Source: Miltoncostaea oceani (lineage in GTDB: Bacteria > Actinomycetota > Thermoleophilia > Miltoncostaeales > Miltoncostaeaceae). From it: a stretch of DNA of 64,000 nt. The notes below the pieces were generated by a model. That model searched no databases. It saw nothing but the letters and a program-made list of their open reading frames with translations, and was not told the DNA's origin. Positions within the stretch are counted from its first letter, which is position 1, and every line of letters starts with the position of its first letter. The DNA is taken from NCBI RefSeq assembly GCF_018141545.1, contig NZ_CP064356.1:930001-994000 (forward strand), written 5' to 3'. Below, piece after piece: positions 61,484 through 64,000 of the stretch. A program made the translations under genes and the position numbers.

Positions 61484-63861
61484 CCGCGCCGGGAGGCGAC
61501 GCGGCGGGGCTCACCTCTGCGGAGGCGGCGCGGCGGAGGGCCGCCCTCCCGCGGCGACCCCGGGCGGCGGGGAGCCGCTCGTACGGCGCCATCGTCTGGG
61601 GCAACACGGCGACGCTCTTCAACGCCGTGCTGGGCGTGCTGCTGGCGCTCACGATCGCGCTCGGCGACCTGCGCGACGCCCTCTTCGGCGGCGTGATCGT
61701 CGCGAACGCCCTGATCGGCATCGTGCAGGAGGTCCGCGCGAAGCGCGTGCTCGACCGCCTCGCCGTGCTCGTCGCGCCCCGGGCGCGGGTCCGCCGCGAC
61801 GGCGCCCTCACCGACCTCGCCGTCGACGACGTCGTGCCGGGCGACGTGGTCCGGCTGGAGCCCGGCGACCAGGTCGTCGCGGACGGCACCGTCGTCGTGT
61901 CCCAGGGGCTGACGCTCGACGAGGCGATCCTCACCGGCGAGAGCGACCCCGTCGCCCGCGGGCCGGGGGAGACGCTCCTGTCGGGCGCGTACTGCGTCGC
62001 CGGGTCCGGGGAGCAGCTCGTCACCGCCGTCGGCGCCGAGAGCTTCGCGGAGCGCCTCGCCGCGGAGGCCCGCGGCACGCGCGCCGTGCGGAGCCCCCTG
62101 CAGGCCGACATCGACCGCATCCTGCGCCTCACCGTCGCCGTCATGCCGGTGCTCGCCACCGCCCTCGTGGTGTCGCTGTGGGCCCGCGACGTGCCCCTCA
62201 CCGAGGGGGCGCGCACGGTGGTGGCGGCGCTGGTCCCCCTCGTCCCGGAGGGCCTGGTGCTGCTCACGAGCCTCACCTTCGCGGTCGCGGCGGTGCGGCT
62301 CGCGCGCCTCGGGACGCTGGCGCAGCGCCTCAACGCCGTCGAGAGCCTCGCGTCCGTCGACACGCTGTGCGTCGACAAGACCGGAACCCTCACCGAGAAC
62401 CGCATCCGGGTGGTCGCCGTCCACCCCGTGGGCGACGCCACCGCCGACGCGGTCCACGACGACCTCGCCGTCCTCGCGGCGTCCGCGGGGAGCCGCAACG
62501 GCACGATGACGGCGATCGCGGAGTGGGCCCCGGGCGACCCCCGGGAGGTGCGCTCCGAGGTGCCGTTCTCGTCGGCGCGCAAGTGGAGCGGGGTGACGCT
62601 GGCCGGCGGCGGGACGCTGATGCTCGGGGCGCCGGACATGCTCGCCCGGGCGGGGGTCGCCGTCGACGCCGCGACGCGCGACCGCGTCGCCGCGCACGCG
62701 GCGGAGGGCCTGCGGGTGGTGCTCCTCGCGGGGTCCGCGGAGCCGCTCGGCGGCGGCGACGACGTCGCGGCGCCGGCGGGCGCGGCGGCGCGGGCCATCG
62801 TCCTGCTGGCGGAGGCGATCCGGCCCGACGCCGCCGAGACCCTCGCGTTCCTCACCCGCGAGGGCGTGACCACCCGCGTCATCTCCGGGGACGACCCGCT
62901 GACGGTGTCGGCCGTCGCGCGCGCCACCGGCGTGCCGGACGCCGGCGCCCTCGTCGCGGGCCCGGACCTCCCCGCCGACGGGCCGGAGCTGGAGGAGCTC
63001 GTCGAGCGCACCGCCGTCTACGGCCGCATCACCCCCGAGCAGAAGCGCGACCTGGTGCGCGCGATGACGCGCAACGGCCGCTACGTCGCCATGACCGGCG
63101 ACGGCGTGAACGACGTCCTCGCCCTCAAGGAGGCCCGGCTCGGCATCGCGATGGGCAACGGCAGCCAGATGGCGAAGGGCGTCGCCGACGTGGTGCTCCT
63201 GACGAACGCGTTCGCCACGGTGCCGCGCGCCGTCGAGGAGGGGCGGCGGATCCTGCGCAACACCCACCGCGTGGCGAAGCTCTTCGTGGCGAAGACGGTG
63301 TACTCCGCCGTCATCCTCGCCACCCTCGGCCTCGCACCGATCGCGTACCCCTTCCTGCCGCGGCACATCACGATCGCGTCGACCCTCACCATCGGCATCC
63401 CCGCGTTCGTGCTGGCGCTCGCGCCGTCGGAGGGGCCGGTGCGCCGGGAGGGGTTCTTCGCGAGCCTGCTGGCGTTCGTGGTGCCGGCCGGGGTCCTCAG
63501 CGCCCTCACGATCGACGCCGCCTACCTCCTCGCGCGCGGCCCCCTCGACGCCGGCGTCGTCGAGGGACGCACCGCGGCGGTGCTCGTCACCACCGGCATG
63601 GGGCTCGCGATCGTCGTGGAGGTCGAGCGGGGGCTGGAGGGGCGGCGCGTGCGTCCGTGGTTGTGGGGCATGGTCGCCGGGTTCGCGCTCGCCCTCGTCG
63701 GGGGCCTGCAGGTCCCGTGGCTCCGCGACTTCTTCGAGCTCGAGGTCCCCGGCCCCGACGTCTGGGCGCTGACCGCCGCGTGCCTCGTGGTGGGCGTCGT
63801 GCTGCTCGCGTCCGTGCGGAGGGTGCCGTGGCTCGCGCGCATCGAAGCCCGCGGGTCCTAG
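61480..63861 (+). CDS. CtpE-like P-type cation ATPase, apparent CTG start
   Basis: 793 residues. From CTG 61480 the frame opens with GLTSAEAARRRAALPRRPR, the normal N-terminus of this family, and the first GTG or ATG lies in the first membrane helix. CTGA overlaps the regulator stop. Landmarks: ILTGESDPVA (actuator), VPEGL (ion site), CVDKTGTLTEN with phosphorylated Asp299, and MTGDGVNDVLALK. Overall layout matches M. tuberculosis CtpE, a calcium pump, so Ca2+ or another divalent ion is likely. Stop shares CTAG with the convergent gene. Confidence 0.93.
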   Translation: MTAPGGDAAGLTSAEAARRRAALPRRPRAAGSRSYGAIVWGNTATLFNAVLGVLLALTIALGDLRDALFGGVIVANALIGIVQEVRAKRVLDRLAVLVAPRARVRRDGALTDLAVDDVVPGDVVRLEPGDQVVADGTVVVSQGLTLDEAILTGESDPVARGPGETLLSGAYCVAGSGEQLVTAVGAESFAERLAAEARGTRAVRSPLQADIDRILRLTVAVMPVLATALVVSLWARDVPLTEGARTVVAALVPLVPEGLVLLTSLTFAVAAVRLARLGTLAQRLNAVESLASVDTLCVDKTGTLTENRIRVVAVHPVGDATADAVHDDLAVLAASAGSRNGTMTAIAEWAPGDPREVRSEVPFSSARKWSGVTLAGGGTLMLGAPDMLARAGVAVDAATRDRVAAHAAEGLRVVLLAGSAEPLGGGDDVAAPAGAAARAIVLLAEAIRPDAAETLAFLTREGVTTRVISGDDPLTVSAVARATGVPDAGALVAGPDLPADGPELEELVERTAVYGRITPEQKRDLVRAMTRNGRYVAMTGDGVNDVLALKEARLGIAMGNGSQMAKGVADVVLLTNAFATVPRAVEEGRRILRNTHRVAKLFVAKTVYSAVILATLGLAPIAYPFLPRHITIASTLTIGIPAFVLALAPSEGPVRREGFFASLLAFVVPAGVLSALTIDAAYLLARGPLDAGVVEGRTAAVLVTTGMGLAIVVEVERGLEGRRVRPWLWGMVAGFALALVGGLQVPWLRDFFELEVPGPDVWALTAACLVVGVVLLASVRRVPWLARIEARGS

Positions 63862-64000
63862 CCTGCGAGGCCGAGCGCGAGCAGCAGGCCGCAGGACGCG
63901 GCGACCGCGAGGATCACCGCGACGCACACGGCGACGCCCGGGCGGGTGAGGCGGTGGGCGCCGAGCACCGCGGGGTCGCGCCCCAGGCGCACCATCACGG
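63858..64000 (-). CDS. Partial membrane protein at window edge
   Basis: The minus strand is open from the TAG at 63858 to the window edge. It encodes at least 45 residues from a possible ATG at 63995, including the hydrophobic helix VAVCVAVILAVAASCGLLLAL. It may start there or extend beyond the window. No family can be named. Confidence 0.55.
   Translation of the reverse strand, partial: VMVRLGRDPAVLGAHRLTRPGVAVCVAVILAVAASCGLLLALGLAG

Overview
The window is 64 kb of very GC-rich chromosome, dense with genes on both strands. The GC content, a LexA gene with a GAAC-N4-GTTC operator, -10 boxes of the TANNNT type, many GTG starts, a DUF1385/YqhQ protein and a DosS/DosR-like two-component pair all point to an actinobacterium. 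A deep lineage such as Thermoleophilia is my guess, not something the sequence proves. I see no rRNA, CRISPR array or intact insertion sequence. Two tRNA genes (Leu-GAG and a CAU tRNA) and the RNase P RNA gene are present.

Layout. 1-5155 is an oligopeptide ABC importer operon (binding protein cut by the window edge, two permeases, and a fused double ATPase). 5.1-16.1 kb is mixed housekeeping: M19 dipeptidase, tRNA-Leu, lexA, a flavin-type oxidoreductase, a cobalamin-binding-like protein, rnpB, a MerR-type regulator, an orphan sensor kinase, a bcp peroxiredoxin operon, and several small zinc-ribbon and coiled-coil proteins. 16.2-18.5 kb holds two Flp/TadE-like pilin genes and a pentapeptide-repeat gene with an apparent frameshift. 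18.6-23.8 kb holds YqhQ, a transglutaminase-like protein, a DrrAB-type exporter, and a protein that is only the dimerisation domain of glutamyl-tRNA reductase. 23.9-28.0 kb is a divergent redox locus: a secreted haem-c/beta-propeller protein faces a two-domain multicopper oxidase and a blue-copper protein.

29.6-33.3 kb is a scar region. A CAU tRNA lies about 2 kb from a degenerate copy of its own 3' half. Between them sit an RTX-repeat protein and a small membrane protein. Beyond are a nitrilase gene and a decayed ISL3-family transposase. 33.3-47.9 kb returns to ordinary genes: FmdB, VOC, esterase, cupins, delta-60 beta-propeller, two acetyltransferases, GH16-like, aldo/keto reductase, thioredoxin-reductase-like, ArsR/AHSA1, and an ABC exporter.

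47.9-63.9 kb looks like a low-oxygen or energy-starvation block. It has a PfkB kinase coupled to an APH/AAA protein (both have relatives in the mycobacterial DosR regulon), an SQR-like flavoprotein, acetate kinase plus phosphoketolase, a GAF-domain histidine kinase keeping the position of the DosS haem ligand, its NarL-type partner, and a CtpE-like P-type ATPase. Membrane-lipid genes (PAP2, GDPD, LPG-synthase-like) are interleaved.

Window-wide patterns: many genes appear leaderless (a -10 box ending 6-8 bases before the start codon), at least three genes seem to start at CTG, and convergent neighbours often overlap at their 3' ends, three times through a shared CTAG.
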